Shown here piece by piece: positions 1 through 7,143 of a stretch of 15,633 nt of DNA. The DNA is taken from the NCBI GenBank assembly GCA_029210225.1, contig JARGOJ010000083.1:1-15633 (forward strand). Reading direction: 5' to 3'. Origin of the DNA: Planctomycetota bacterium. Lineage in GTDB: Bacteria > Planctomycetota > J058 > JARGOJ01. Below the pieces are notes generated by a model. The model did no database searches, was not told where the DNA came from, and saw only the letters and a list, made by a program, of their open reading frames with translations. Made by a program: the position numbers and the translations under genes. Position 1 is the stretch's first letter. Each line of letters starts with the position of its first letter.

Positions 1-207
1 CTTCCCAAGGACATGTTTATGGCCGCTGGCGCCGGAGACCAACGGCTTTTTATCATCCGCTCGAGGAAGCTGGTCATTGTGCGTCAGGCGAGAGGAGTCT
101 TGGGGGCGGTTCTGGGTCGTCGCTCGGGGTATTCCGACTCGGAGTTGCTCTTTCGAATACTCTATGGGAAGAACAAAAAGGGTCAGTCTCTGGTCAAGGA
201 GCGTTGA
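1..207 (+). CDS. C-terminal fragment of a probable beta-lactamase-family serine hydrolase (5' end outside window)
   Basis: The reading frame is open to the first base (LPKDMFMAAGAGDQ...) and stops with TGA at 205-207, so this is the last 68 codons of a longer gene. An ATG at 13 exists but is unlikely to be the true start. The pattern FMAAGAGDQRLFIIRSRKLV followed by IVRQ resembles the end of penicillin-binding-protein-like/class C beta-lactamase-fold hydrolases, where a Gly-rich turn, a 'Q-R-hydrophobic-hydrophobic-I-x-S' strand and a 'V-V-R' strand form the last sheet strands, and a final helix ('SDSELLFRIL' here) closes the protein. The Ser-x-x-Lys and Tyr-x-Asn catalytic motifs would lie outside the window. 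The family call is recognition of a short tail and could be wrong. The last 15 or so residues are basic. Confidence 0.6.
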   Translation, partial: LPKDMFMAAGAGDQRLFIIRSRKLVIVRQARGVLGAVLGRRSGYSDSELLFRILYGKNKKGQSLVKER

Positions 208-364
208 ATATAGCTGTTGCTTGCCTTGCGATTGAACAACCGTTTCCCTTGCGTCTTCGGTCTCGGTCGTTTTCGCGAACTCTAATTTTCAGTGTGTCCT
301 GTCCGATATTTGTCATAATCAGCGCTGTTCTTGATCGCCCCCAAATTGCGAAAAGACTGGGCTT

Positions 365-3133
365 GTGGACCTCAATAAGAAACAAGGGAAGATCCTCGTT
401 GAGCGCGGAGTTCTTCCTCAAAACGTCGTCAATAAGGCCTTACAGGCGACAAGCCTTGGCTCCGGAGACCTCGTCGAAACTCTCCTGGTCCATTCCTATC
501 TAAAGCCCGATCTCGCAAAGAAGATTCGCTCTCTCGCCTCGAACACTCAACGATATAACGATGCGAAGAGTCGCCGAGCCAGTCGAATTCATCGTCGTGA
601 TCAATTGGTGCGGGCCCTCAGTGAAGAGCTTGAAGAGGATCCGCTTTTTTCGCCGTTAAGTGAGCTAACGCTTGAACGCTTGGAGATGTTGGGAGAAGGC
701 GGCATGGGGGCCGTCTATCGAGTGACAGATAAGACCCTCGGACGTCAGGCTGCTTTGATGTTGCTCCGAGATCAAGACGCCGATGAGTCGATGCGAACTC
801 GCTTTCAGCGAGAAACCCGGCTGACAGCGAACTTAGACCATCCTTCCATTCCGCCCGTATTTCAGGCTGGGACAACGGCCAAGGGCGAGCTCTACATGCT
901 CATGAAGGTCATTGAGGGGGAGACCCTCTCGGAGTTGATTAAGCGCTATCACAAAGACGGCCGGCCCGCTGTGGGGTTACGAGAGCTTCTCGGGAATCTG
1001 ATCAAGGTCTTGGAGGCTATGGATTACTCCCATAGCCGTGGGATCATTCACCGCGATTTGAAGCCGGACAATATCATGGTCGGAAGCCATGGCGAAGTGA
1101 TGGTCATGGATTGGGGGATCGCACGAGATTTAGCCGAGCAGGATGACCTCTCGGAGAGCCTCAAGGTTGATGCCGGGGCCATTGCCAAGTCAGCATTGGA
1201 GGGCGCGGGCTTAACTCAGGCGGGGGCGGTGATTGGCACTCCGGGATATATGCCACCGGAGCAAGCGGGAGGGGAAGACGTCGATAACCGAACGGATATT
1301 TACGCGCTCGGCGCCATATTGACGGAGATTCTTACCGGACGTTTGCCTGTCGGTGGAGCCAATGCTCTGGCGCGAGTCGTTCAGACTTGCGAGGGCAAGA
1401 TTAAGGGTCCGTCAGATTTAGACCGCAGCATCGATTCCGAGTTGGATGCGATTGCCCGAAAGGCGCTCTCTGTCGAGGCTGACGATCGATTCCAGAACGC
1501 CAAGATCTTCGTTCAATCCTTGCAGAGTTTCTTGGCTGGGGATGATCTCAGCTTCTATCACTACAGTCCCAGAGAGCGAGCAATACGTTGGGCCAGGCGC
1601 CATCCCAGCACACTGCTCATCGCTATCTTATGTTCAGCCGTTTTAGTCTTCAGTCTATTACTCGTTGCGCAATATCAATTGGCAGAATCTCAAAAGAGAG
1701 CCTTAGAAGCAGAAACAAAACTGGCCAAACAGAAGCAAGGAGAAGCTGACACGGCGAGAAAAGAAGCGAAGGAGAAAGAGAAGGTTGAGAGAAAGAAAAA
1801 ACAGAAAGCGGAAGCTGAGAAGAGGACGCTCCAGCGCTTAATGACTTTAATCAATGAGGCTGAATCACTCGTTCTAAAAAAAGGCAACGTCGAAGAGATT
1901 GAGCGGAGATTAGAGGAAGTCATGCGAATGAGTGTTGGACAGGAGTCGACAATACTCAAAGTGGCACGTATCTATAAACGCGGGGGCTTTTACAACAAAG
2001 CGAAGAGTGTCCTTACTGAGCTTGTCAGTGACAACGAGCGGTCCTATGAGGGTTGGTTTCAATTGCATTTATTGAAGCTTCAAGACAGTCACAGCAATGT
2101 TTTGGTCTCGACGGATTACATGAAGAAATTGGTTGAAACGGCGCGGGGTGCTGGGGCGGTCAACGAGTTCACCCTTTACTATGACGCACTAGAAGCCAAG
2201 AAAAAAGGTGACACTTCAAAAGCGCTGGAGCTGTTGAATAGTGCGGCCAAAATCAATAAGAACATGCCCTGGATTTACTTGAGCCGCGCCGCCATTTTCA
2301 AAGATGAAAAGCGCTTAAACGAAGCCCTCGCGGACTGTGACAAAGCTGTCAAATTGAGCCCCGGTATGGGCCCGGCCTATGAGACCCGGGGGCGGGTCTA
2401 TCAAGAAATGCGACGGGCGCGGGAGGCGCTGGACGACTTTAATCGGGCGATTGAATTGGACCCCTATTTCTTCGGTGGTTTTTACAACCGAGGATTGTTG
2501 CTGGACACCCTCGGAAAATTAGATTTGGCGCTGACTGATTACACAAAGTCTATTGAACTGAAGGGCAATTTCCCTCCGGCGCGCTATAACCGGGCGCTTG
2601 TTTATTCGAAGAAGGGCCAATATCGAAAAGCCCTCGCCGATTACAGCCAAGCGATCCGATTCCGTGGTGATTGGGCTCAAGCCTATTACAACAGAGGTCA
2701 GTGCTTCGTTTATTTACGGCAACCGAAGCAAGCCCTTGAGGACTATTCTCAATCCATCGAATTGGACCCGACCGCCTACCTAGCCTATATCAACAGGGGT
2801 GTCTTGTTGTCTCAGCTCGGGAAGCATGAGAGCGCGCTCAAAGATTACGATCAAGCGCTGGAGCGCGGCGGCCCAAACGCTATGGTTTACGCGAATCGGG
2901 CGGCCATTAAATACAAATTAGGGCGAGTGAAAGAGGCGTTGGAAGACTGTAATTTAGCGATCAAGAAAGACCCGAAATACGCTGGGGCCTACGCCAATCG
3001 AGGATCTATGAAAGCGACCCTCGGGGACAAGGCGGGAGCGCTGAAAGACTTTCATATATTCCTCAAGTTGGATCCCAAGAACCGCCGGCGGGGCGATATC
3101 GAGGCCATGATTCGCGATATCGAGAGCAAATGA
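365..3133 (+). CDS. Membrane Ser/Thr protein kinase (Hanks type) with TPR C-terminus; beta-3 lysine replaced by Met
   Basis: 922 aa. The GTG at 365 is the only usual start after the in-frame stop at 332-334; no good Shine-Dalgarno is visible, and the 157 bases upstream show no clear promoter. Order: small helical module (about 5-60); kinase domain (about 105-395) with Gly loop LGEGGMGAVYRV (109-120), alpha-C Glu150, HRDLKPDN (229-236), DWG (249-251), a long activation segment and GTPGYMPPEQ (291-300); an Arg-rich stretch, then one TM helix (about 416-435); a Lys/Glu-rich coiled coil (about 438-490); degenerate TPR-like helices (about 530-634); and eight TPRs in strict 34-residue register (635-906). 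The positive charge before the TM puts the kinase in the cytoplasm and the TPRs outside. Odd: where VAIK lysine belongs, the sequence is AALMLLR (Met132, codon 758-760), so activity is uncertain. The kinase fold is certain; substrates are unknown. Confidence 0.95.
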   Translation: MDLNKKQGKILVERGVLPQNVVNKALQATSLGSGDLVETLLVHSYLKPDLAKKIRSLASNTQRYNDAKSRRASRIHRRDQLVRALSEELEEDPLFSPLSELTLERLEMLGEGGMGAVYRVTDKTLGRQAALMLLRDQDADESMRTRFQRETRLTANLDHPSIPPVFQAGTTAKGELYMLMKVIEGETLSELIKRYHKDGRPAVGLRELLGNLIKVLEAMDYSHSRGIIHRDLKPDNIMVGSHGEVMVMDWGIARDLAEQDDLSESLKVDAGAIAKSALEGAGLTQAGAVIGTPGYMPPEQAGGEDVDNRTDIYALGAILTEILTGRLPVGGANALARVVQTCEGKIKGPSDLDRSIDSELDAIARKALSVEADDRFQNAKIFVQSLQSFLAGDDLSFYHYSPRERAIRWARRHPSTLLIAILCSAVLVFSLLLVAQYQLAESQKRALEAETKLAKQKQGEADTARKEAKEKEKVERKKKQKAEAEKRTLQRLMTLINEAESLVLKKGNVEEIERRLEEVMRMSVGQESTILKVARIYKRGGFYNKAKSVLTELVSDNERSYEGWFQLHLLKLQDSHSNVLVSTDYMKKLVETARGAGAVNEFTLYYDALEAKKKGDTSKALELLNSAAKINKNMPWIYLSRAAIFKDEKRLNEALADCDKAVKLSPGMGPAYETRGRVYQEMRRAREALDDFNRAIELDPYFFGGFYNRGLLLDTLGKLDLALTDYTKSIELKGNFPPARYNRALVYSKKGQYRKALADYSQAIRFRGDWAQAYYNRGQCFVYLRQPKQALEDYSQSIELDPTAYLAYINRGVLLSQLGKHESALKDYDQALERGGPNAMVYANRAAIKYKLGRVKEALEDCNLAIKKDPKYAGAYANRGSMKATLGDKAGALKDFHIFLKLDPKNRRRGDIEAMIRDIESK
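2267..3082 (+). repeat. Array of eight tandem tetratricopeptide repeats inside the first kinase gene
   Basis: Residues 635-906 split into eight units of exactly 34 residues with no gaps. Each has the TPR pattern of aromatic/Asn-Arg-Gly/Ala in helix A (YNRG, YINRG, YANRA) and 'EALxDxxxAIxLDP' in helix B. Units start at residues 635, 669, 703, 737, 771, 805, 839 and 873. The DNA has diverged, so this is a protein-level repeat. Such arrays bind peptides or partner proteins. Confidence 0.9.
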
Positions 3134-3134
3134 T

Positions 3135-3476
3135 ATGGAGAGAACGGCGAATCCAGTCACCGGAGCCTCGCAACAAGCCTTTCGTCAGGACTGGTCTCCG
3201 GTCGAGAAGATCTGTTTTTCGTTCACAATCGCCAACCTCGTTGTCGCCTGCATCCTCTATACCCACGCACAAGGTCGGGCAAACTTCAAAGGCTCAGTCG
3301 AGGCCTGTCTTCTTTGGTTAATGGCCCTTGTCCCTGTCCTAATTTTGTTCAAGGTAAAAAATTTCAATCGGGCGTGGCGCCTAATTGGGCTGATCGCGGT
3401 TCAGTCACAAGCTCTTGTTTCATTCTTCTTCGCTTACCGAGGACTCTCATACTTCTTCCAAGGCATGAGCCAATAA
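3135..3476 (+). CDS. Small three-helix membrane protein of unknown function
   Basis: 113 aa. The ATG lies one base after the TGA of the kinase gene, so the two are almost certainly one transcript and probably translationally coupled. I do not recognise the family. Three hydrophobic segments are visible, at about 26-43, 56-73 and 82-106, separated by short loops; the second loop (KVKNFNRAWR) is basic and so probably cytoplasmic. The first 25 residues are polar and carry no signal peptide. An overlapping frame from an ATG at 3130 gives a basic, non-hydrophobic peptide and looks like a shadow. Given the tight linkage, a role as membrane partner, anchor or modulator of the TPR kinase is a fair guess, but nothing in the sequence proves it. 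Confidence 0.7.
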   Translation: MERTANPVTGASQQAFRQDWSPVEKICFSFTIANLVVACILYTHAQGRANFKGSVEACLLWLMALVPVLILFKVKNFNRAWRLIGLIAVQSQALVSFFFAYRGLSYFFQGMSQ

Positions 3477-3712
3477 CCCTCTCAAAACTTTGGTCAAAGT
3501 TCTCCAAATCCGATCGATGTGCAAAGTTCTGATGGCCTCGTTAGTATCTCCTAAATCGACTTTCAGGACCTGTGCCTGGGGCTCGGTAAGTTTTTGCTAT
3601 TTCTTTTAAGGATTAGAGAATAAGGGTTTTCAAGGGAACGGTGCTCAAAAGAGCGTGACGATTTGGACATCTCCGTCTACTATGGAGACAGCGCTGAACA
3701 TGTTTCGAATGC

Positions 3713-4654
3713 ATGAATCATGAAAGGCTGGGGGTCCGGGTGTTTCCTATTTGGCCACAATGTGAGCAATGCGGCTTGCCTTACGAGTTGAGTGAGTATG
3801 AACTCAACCAAAGCCTCGACATTCCAAGGATTGTCTTTTGCTCCGATTGTCACCATACCTTTGTCCTCGATGCCGAAGAAGTCCATGGTATCCGGGAGAT
3901 GATTGAACAGACTATGAATGCTCATAACCCTTGGGATGACGACAGCGAAGACCCACTTCAACCGATACTTTGGTCTCCAGAGAACTCTGAAGATTTAGAA
4001 GCCGAGCAGCTTGAGAAAATGGCCAATCAAGGGAACACCATGGCCATGCTCGTTCTCGGTGCGCTCTATTGCCAAGGCGGCTTCGGCCTTCAGCGAGACT
4101 ATGAACAAGCTCGCTATTGGTGGCAAATGGCTCGGGATCACGGTGAGAGCGAAGCGGTTGAGTGCTTGCAACAGCTAGAGTTTGAGCTCACCCCAGAGGC
4201 CCTGGACGCCGACCTCAAGCTCCCCCCTCACTGGTTTGCCTTACGGGAGCTTCACAGCAACCTTGAGACTCCTATAAGCTTCTCCAACGGCACCCTTGAG
4301 ACCATAGAGATGGTAGACATTGCGCTCTTTGGACCACCGGGAATCGACGGTCAGCGCCCTGATATGAGCCAGGAGAGCCTGCAAACTCAGGATAAGATCG
4401 TCTACGAAGCCTTGCGCCAAGCGCTCCCAGCGCCTTGCTTGCCCTGCTTTGCCAAGTACTTGAAGGCTCAGTTCGACCTGGAATTTTCCCTACTCATTCA
4501 AGATTTCGAGGTCGCCGCAGAGTTCGGTGAAGAAAAACTCAAGCAGCAAAGCATCCTCGCAACCCAGATAAAAGAAAGCTGTGGCTCGATCGAGGTGACA
4601 AACCAGCATCTTCGTCAGAGTTTAGACTTGCTCAAGATCGACGTCCTGTTCTAA
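3713..4654 (+). CDS. Zinc-ribbon protein with a Sel1-like repeat
   Basis: 313 aa, ATG start, no evident Shine-Dalgarno. The N-terminus has a four-cysteine zinc ribbon: C17-x2-C20 (CEQC) and C43-x2-C46 (CSDC, followed by HH), with spacing like the MJ0042/'zinc-ribbon' domains that head many proteobacterial and planctomycete proteins. A Sel1-like (short TPR-like) unit follows at about 95-155, with the pattern 'A-x-x-G-(N)-x2-A-M-x-x-L-G-x-x-Y' and 'D-Y-E-Q-A-x-x-W-W-x-x-A'. The remaining about 160 residues are not recognised; they include a CLPC pair (242-245) and helical, acidic segments. There is no signal peptide or TM helix, so it is probably a cytoplasmic binding protein. The 236 bases before it (3477-3712) hold no convincing gene or terminator. 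The next gene starts ten bases after its stop, suggesting an operon. Confidence 0.85.
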   Translation: MNHERLGVRVFPIWPQCEQCGLPYELSEYELNQSLDIPRIVFCSDCHHTFVLDAEEVHGIREMIEQTMNAHNPWDDDSEDPLQPILWSPENSEDLEAEQLEKMANQGNTMAMLVLGALYCQGGFGLQRDYEQARYWWQMARDHGESEAVECLQQLEFELTPEALDADLKLPPHWFALRELHSNLETPISFSNGTLETIEMVDIALFGPPGIDGQRPDMSQESLQTQDKIVYEALRQALPAPCLPCFAKYLKAQFDLEFSLLIQDFEVAAEFGEEKLKQQSILATQIKESCGSIEVTNQHLRQSLDLLKIDVLF

Positions 4655-4664
4655 ATTTTGAGTC

Positions 4665-6149
4665 ATGAGAAAACTGACTCCCCGACTCCCCATCCTCTCC
4701 CTCATCGCTGTCCTTGGACTCGCGACCCCGGCCCTTGCAAACACCGTGAAGACCGGTGTGATCGCGAAGGAGAGTCCTTGGGAGACGGCGTATTATGTTC
4801 GAGACTCCGGTAAAGCCGGTCCAACCGTCCTCATCGTTGGGGGCATGCACGGTAACGAGCCGGCCGGAGCCATGGCCGCGGATCAGATTCGCCATTGGCC
4901 CTTGATCGCAGGGAGAATGATCGTCGTTCCCCGGGCGAACATGACGGGCCTTAAGGCGCGGAAGCGCTTTATTCCGAACAACAAAGAAGCGCTCCAAGAC
5001 CTCAACAGAAATTTTCCAAAGGCGAAAGAGCCCAAAGGATCACCAGCGCGAGGCAAAATCGCCAAGGGAATCTGGGCGCTGATCCAAAAGGAGAAAGTCG
5101 ACTGGGTCTTCGATCTTCACGAGGGCTTTGACTTTCACAAGAAGAACAATAAGAGCGTCGGAAGCTCGGTCATTTGCTTTCCCACAAAAGAAGGCAAAGA
5201 GGTCGCCACGCTCCTAGTCGAGACCATTAACAAATCCATAAAGAAGGAAAGCCGCCACTTTGACTTATTGAAGATGCCCGTCGACGGCAGCCTGGCGCGG
5301 GCCGCTGGAAAACACCTGGGGCTTCACGCCATGATTGTTGAGACGACATCGAAGACCCTTAATTTGACAGTGCGTGTTCGTCAGCACCGAATCATGATGC
5401 AGAGAGCCCTCGCTAAGATTGGCGTCATTGGTCCTAAAGTCACTCGAAACACCATGACTGATTTAGCGTCGAAAGCTATTAAAGTTGCGCTCTACGACTC
5501 GACTGGAAATGTTGGGCGAGGAGTACAGAATGTCATTAAAGAACTGAGTAAATTGAAGAAGGACGTCGAGATCACACGAGTCTGTGCGACAGATATTAAG
5601 AATGGTTGCCTCGACCAATTTGACACAGTCATTTTTAGTGGCGGGCGAGGCAGTAAGCAAGCGTCCGCCCTGGGCAAATCGGGACGAAGTAAAGCCAAGG
5701 CCTTTGTCAAGAATGGCGGGGGCTACATTGGTATCTGCGCCGGTTCTTATCTGGCCTGCACGAATTATAAGTGGAGCCTGGGTCTCATTGACGCGAAGAC
5801 CAAGTCTTCGAAGTGGCGTCGAGGCATTGGCTATGTAAAAATTCAATTGAGCGACACCGGGCTTGGATTACTTGGTGATCAAAAAGAACCAGTGAACGTC
5901 GTCTATGCGAATGGTCCTATTATTGGCCCTTCGAACGACGACACAATCCCCGACTATGAGGTCCTCGCCTGGTTCCGCACAGAGCTGAGTGAGAATGAAA
6001 CCCCCAAGGGTCTCATGGTGGACTCTCCAGCGATTGTTCGTGGGCGCTTTGGCAAGGGAACGGTCATCTGCTTCAGTCCCCATCCAGAGGCGACTAAAGG
6101 CCTTGAAGGCTTTATCTCAAAGGCTCTCAAGGCTGTTCAAAAGAAATAG
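4665..6149 (+). CDS. Exported fusion: M14-type zinc carboxypeptidase/deacylase (AstE/aspartoacylase-like) plus class I glutamine amidotransferase-like (BPL_N) domain
   Basis: 494 aa. A signal peptide is clear: MRK, a hydrophobic core (about 9-20) and ATPALA with likely cleavage after Ala26, so the enzyme acts outside the cytoplasm. Domain 1 (about 40-260) has the M14 zinc site of the succinylglutamate desuccinylase/aspartoacylase branch: GGMHGNEPAG gives His62 and Glu65, DLHEG gives His152, DLNRNFP (112-118) carries the substrate-binding Arg115, and Glu226 in IVETTS is the probable general base. Such enzymes hydrolyse amide bonds next to a free carboxylate. Domain 2 (about 272-492) looks like the GATase1-like domain of the biotin-protein-ligase N-terminal family: GGGYIGICAGSYLA puts nucleophile Cys358 in an elbow, and FSPHPE supplies His473 and Glu475. 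Both active sites appear complete. The joint substrate is unknown; a peptide, peptidoglycan fragment or acylated amino acid are options. It lies ten bases behind the zinc-ribbon gene. Confidence 0.93.
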   Translation: MRKLTPRLPILSLIAVLGLATPALANTVKTGVIAKESPWETAYYVRDSGKAGPTVLIVGGMHGNEPAGAMAADQIRHWPLIAGRMIVVPRANMTGLKARKRFIPNNKEALQDLNRNFPKAKEPKGSPARGKIAKGIWALIQKEKVDWVFDLHEGFDFHKKNNKSVGSSVICFPTKEGKEVATLLVETINKSIKKESRHFDLLKMPVDGSLARAAGKHLGLHAMIVETTSKTLNLTVRVRQHRIMMQRALAKIGVIGPKVTRNTMTDLASKAIKVALYDSTGNVGRGVQNVIKELSKLKKDVEITRVCATDIKNGCLDQFDTVIFSGGRGSKQASALGKSGRSKAKAFVKNGGGYIGICAGSYLACTNYKWSLGLIDAKTKSSKWRRGIGYVKIQLSDTGLGLLGDQKEPVNVVYANGPIIGPSNDDTIPDYEVLAWFRTELSENETPKGLMVDSPAIVRGRFGKGTVICFSPHPEATKGLEGFISKALKAVQKK

Positions 6150-6167
6150 CGACGCCGCTCATTTCGA

Positions 6168-6755
6168 CTATCCCGTATTCCGATATTGGTTTTGATAGAT
6201 GGGGAAGAAGCGCGGCAGATATTCTTCAATGAGGTTCTGCGCGGGTTTATAGCCTGGTTTGGAATGAAGGGCTGTGCTCAGCAGGCGTCGAGCTTCGTCG
6301 ACGCGGTTTAATTCAAGGGCAATTCTAGCCGCCATGACATAAAGCGAGGGCTTCGATTCTTTCCTGGCCCGCCTTGAGAGCAGCTCCAAGTTTTGCAGGC
6401 GCTTCGAGTCTTCATCGATTCGACCACTCCAAAGGGGGCCAAAGCAATGCTCGCATTGAATTTCGCTGGAGCGCTCTGTCGGGAGTAGGTATGTTTTACG
6501 GAAGCACTCGCGGCAACGTCGAGCCATGACCTCTCGGCGCCGGAGAACACCCGCGACTTCCGAGTGATTCAAAGCCCCAAGTTTAATGAACAAGCTCGTA
6601 AAGGGGAGGGGATAACCGACCCTTTTTCGGCGAAGGAAATCGTCTTGAACTTCCTTTACAAGCTCCGGCGCTATTTTGTGCTCTTTCATTGCAATCAATG
6701 AAAAGGACATATGGGCTGAGTTGACGACCATAGCAAACTCACAAGTTAAAACCAT
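6168..6755 (-). CDS. Small zinc-ribbon protein with kinase-like N-terminal helical module and TPR-like helices
   Basis: 195 aa in the longest form (ATG at 6755). ATGs at codon 9, 16 or 23 are also possible, and none has a good ribosome site. Codon 23 (base 6689, MKEHKIAPE) looks most natural, since recognisable structure begins there. About 30-75 is a helical module that resembles the N-termini of the two kinases in this window. A four-cysteine zinc ribbon follows: C81-x2-C84 and C101-x2-C104 (CRECF...CEHCF). Helices at about 115-180 (SLYVMAARIALELNRVDEAR) look like a TPR. There is no signal peptide or TM helix. The gene converges on the M14/GAT gene with 18 bases between stops, and lies on the same strand as the second kinase, 388 bases downstream. 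Function is unknown; it may be an adaptor. Confidence 0.78.
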   Translation of the reverse strand: MVLTCEFAMVVNSAHMSFSLIAMKEHKIAPELVKEVQDDFLRRKRVGYPLPFTSLFIKLGALNHSEVAGVLRRREVMARRCRECFRKTYLLPTERSSEIQCEHCFGPLWSGRIDEDSKRLQNLELLSRRARKESKPSLYVMAARIALELNRVDEARRLLSTALHSKPGYKPAQNLIEEYLPRFFPIYQNQYRNTG

Positions 6756-6981
6756 CCGACAAATCTATCTTGGCAGCTAAGTTCTAACTTGAGAAGAGAG
6801 TGGACCCACAGTACGCTCCTCAGCCTTGATAGCATAAGCGCTGAAACTTTTTTATTTGTTCCCAATCCAATGCAACTTGGCCTCACCAAAACCCCCGGAA
6901 GTCCTTTCGGAATAAAGCTTTGCGAGCAATTACCAGCAAGCTATGTAGGTCATGATGTGATTGCATGGATCGCATTGGCAG

Positions 6982-7036
6982 GGCAACTCTAGTCGTCGCC
7001 ACCACCATTGAGGGCGGAAATGTCGAGATTGGAAAG
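6982..7036 (+). repeat. Direct repeat, downstream copy (flanks the second kinase gene)
   Basis: By hand count 49 of 55 bases match 11057-11111 in the same orientation with no gap. The first 19 bases (GGCAACTCTAGTCGTCGCC) are identical. Mismatches are at 7001, 7015, 7018, 7028, 7031 and 7034. The two copies lie 4075 bases apart and enclose the whole kinase gene. Confidence 0.9.
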
Positions 7037-7054
7037 TTCGGTAAGTCTGGTAAG
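6989..7054 (-). pseudogene. Remnant of the 3' end of a GspI-like pseudopilin gene
   Basis: Read on the - strand, this stretch encodes LTELSNLDISALNGGGDD and a TAG stop, against LRRLSKLDIPSLNGGGDD and TAG at the end of the intact pseudopilin at 11064. It cannot be a gene: going upstream, the frame meets a TGA at 7057-7055 within a few codons of the recognisable part, and no further similarity to the pseudopilin is visible. Identity runs seven bases past the stop codon. The changes fall in several codons with some amino-acid replacement, as in a diverged duplicate, so a fresh target-site duplication is unlikely. Confidence 0.6.
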
Positions 7055-7100
7055 TCAATGTCCTGAGGAAGTTAATCACTCGCGGTTAGACTTAGGTCGA

Positions 7101-7134
7101 GTTCTGCAGATTCACCTGATGCCCAGGCCAGAAC
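7101..7134 (-). other. Weak nested stem-loop behind the second kinase stop
   Basis: GTTCTG (7101-7106) can pair with CAGAAC (7129-7134), and CCTG (7115-7118) with CAGG (7124-7127) inside it, leaving an uneven internal loop. It starts about 10 bases after the tandem TAG-TGA stop of the kinase. No T-run follows on the - strand, so it is not a standard intrinsic terminator. It could be chance. Confidence 0.2.
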
Positions 7135-7143
7135 TAATTCTCA

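Larger units (their letters stand above)
6756..7143. other. 388-base gap between the second kinase and the zinc-ribbon gene
   Basis: No convincing gene. A + strand frame at 6789-6992 has no recognisable pattern, and its last bases overlap the pseudopilin remnant on the other strand. The gap holds a degraded copy of the 3' end of the GspI-like pseudopilin gene (6989-7054, - strand) and a weak stem-loop behind the kinase stop (7101-7134). The rest shows nothing I can name. Confidence 0.7.

Noticed and set aside
314..319. CATAAT as a -10 box for the first kinase
   Set aside because: No matching -35 element at 16-18 bases upstream, so chance is likely.
208..364. Leader region before the first kinase as riboswitch or small RNA
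   Set aside because: I could not find a stable, recognisable fold or known motif by eye.
3130..3321. Alternative frame starting at the ATG overlapping the kinase stop
   Set aside because: Basic and non-hydrophobic product with no pattern; the frame from 3135 gives a coherent three-helix membrane protein.
3486..3501. Perfect dyad AACTTTG-GT-CAAAGTT ten bases after the small membrane protein gene
   Set aside because: A two-base loop and no T-run make it a poor terminator; a regulator site is possible, but a single 7-base dyad is weak evidence.
6789..6992. A 67-codon + strand frame in the 388-base gap
   Set aside because: No ribosome site, no family pattern, and its last bases overlap the pseudopilin remnant on the other strand.
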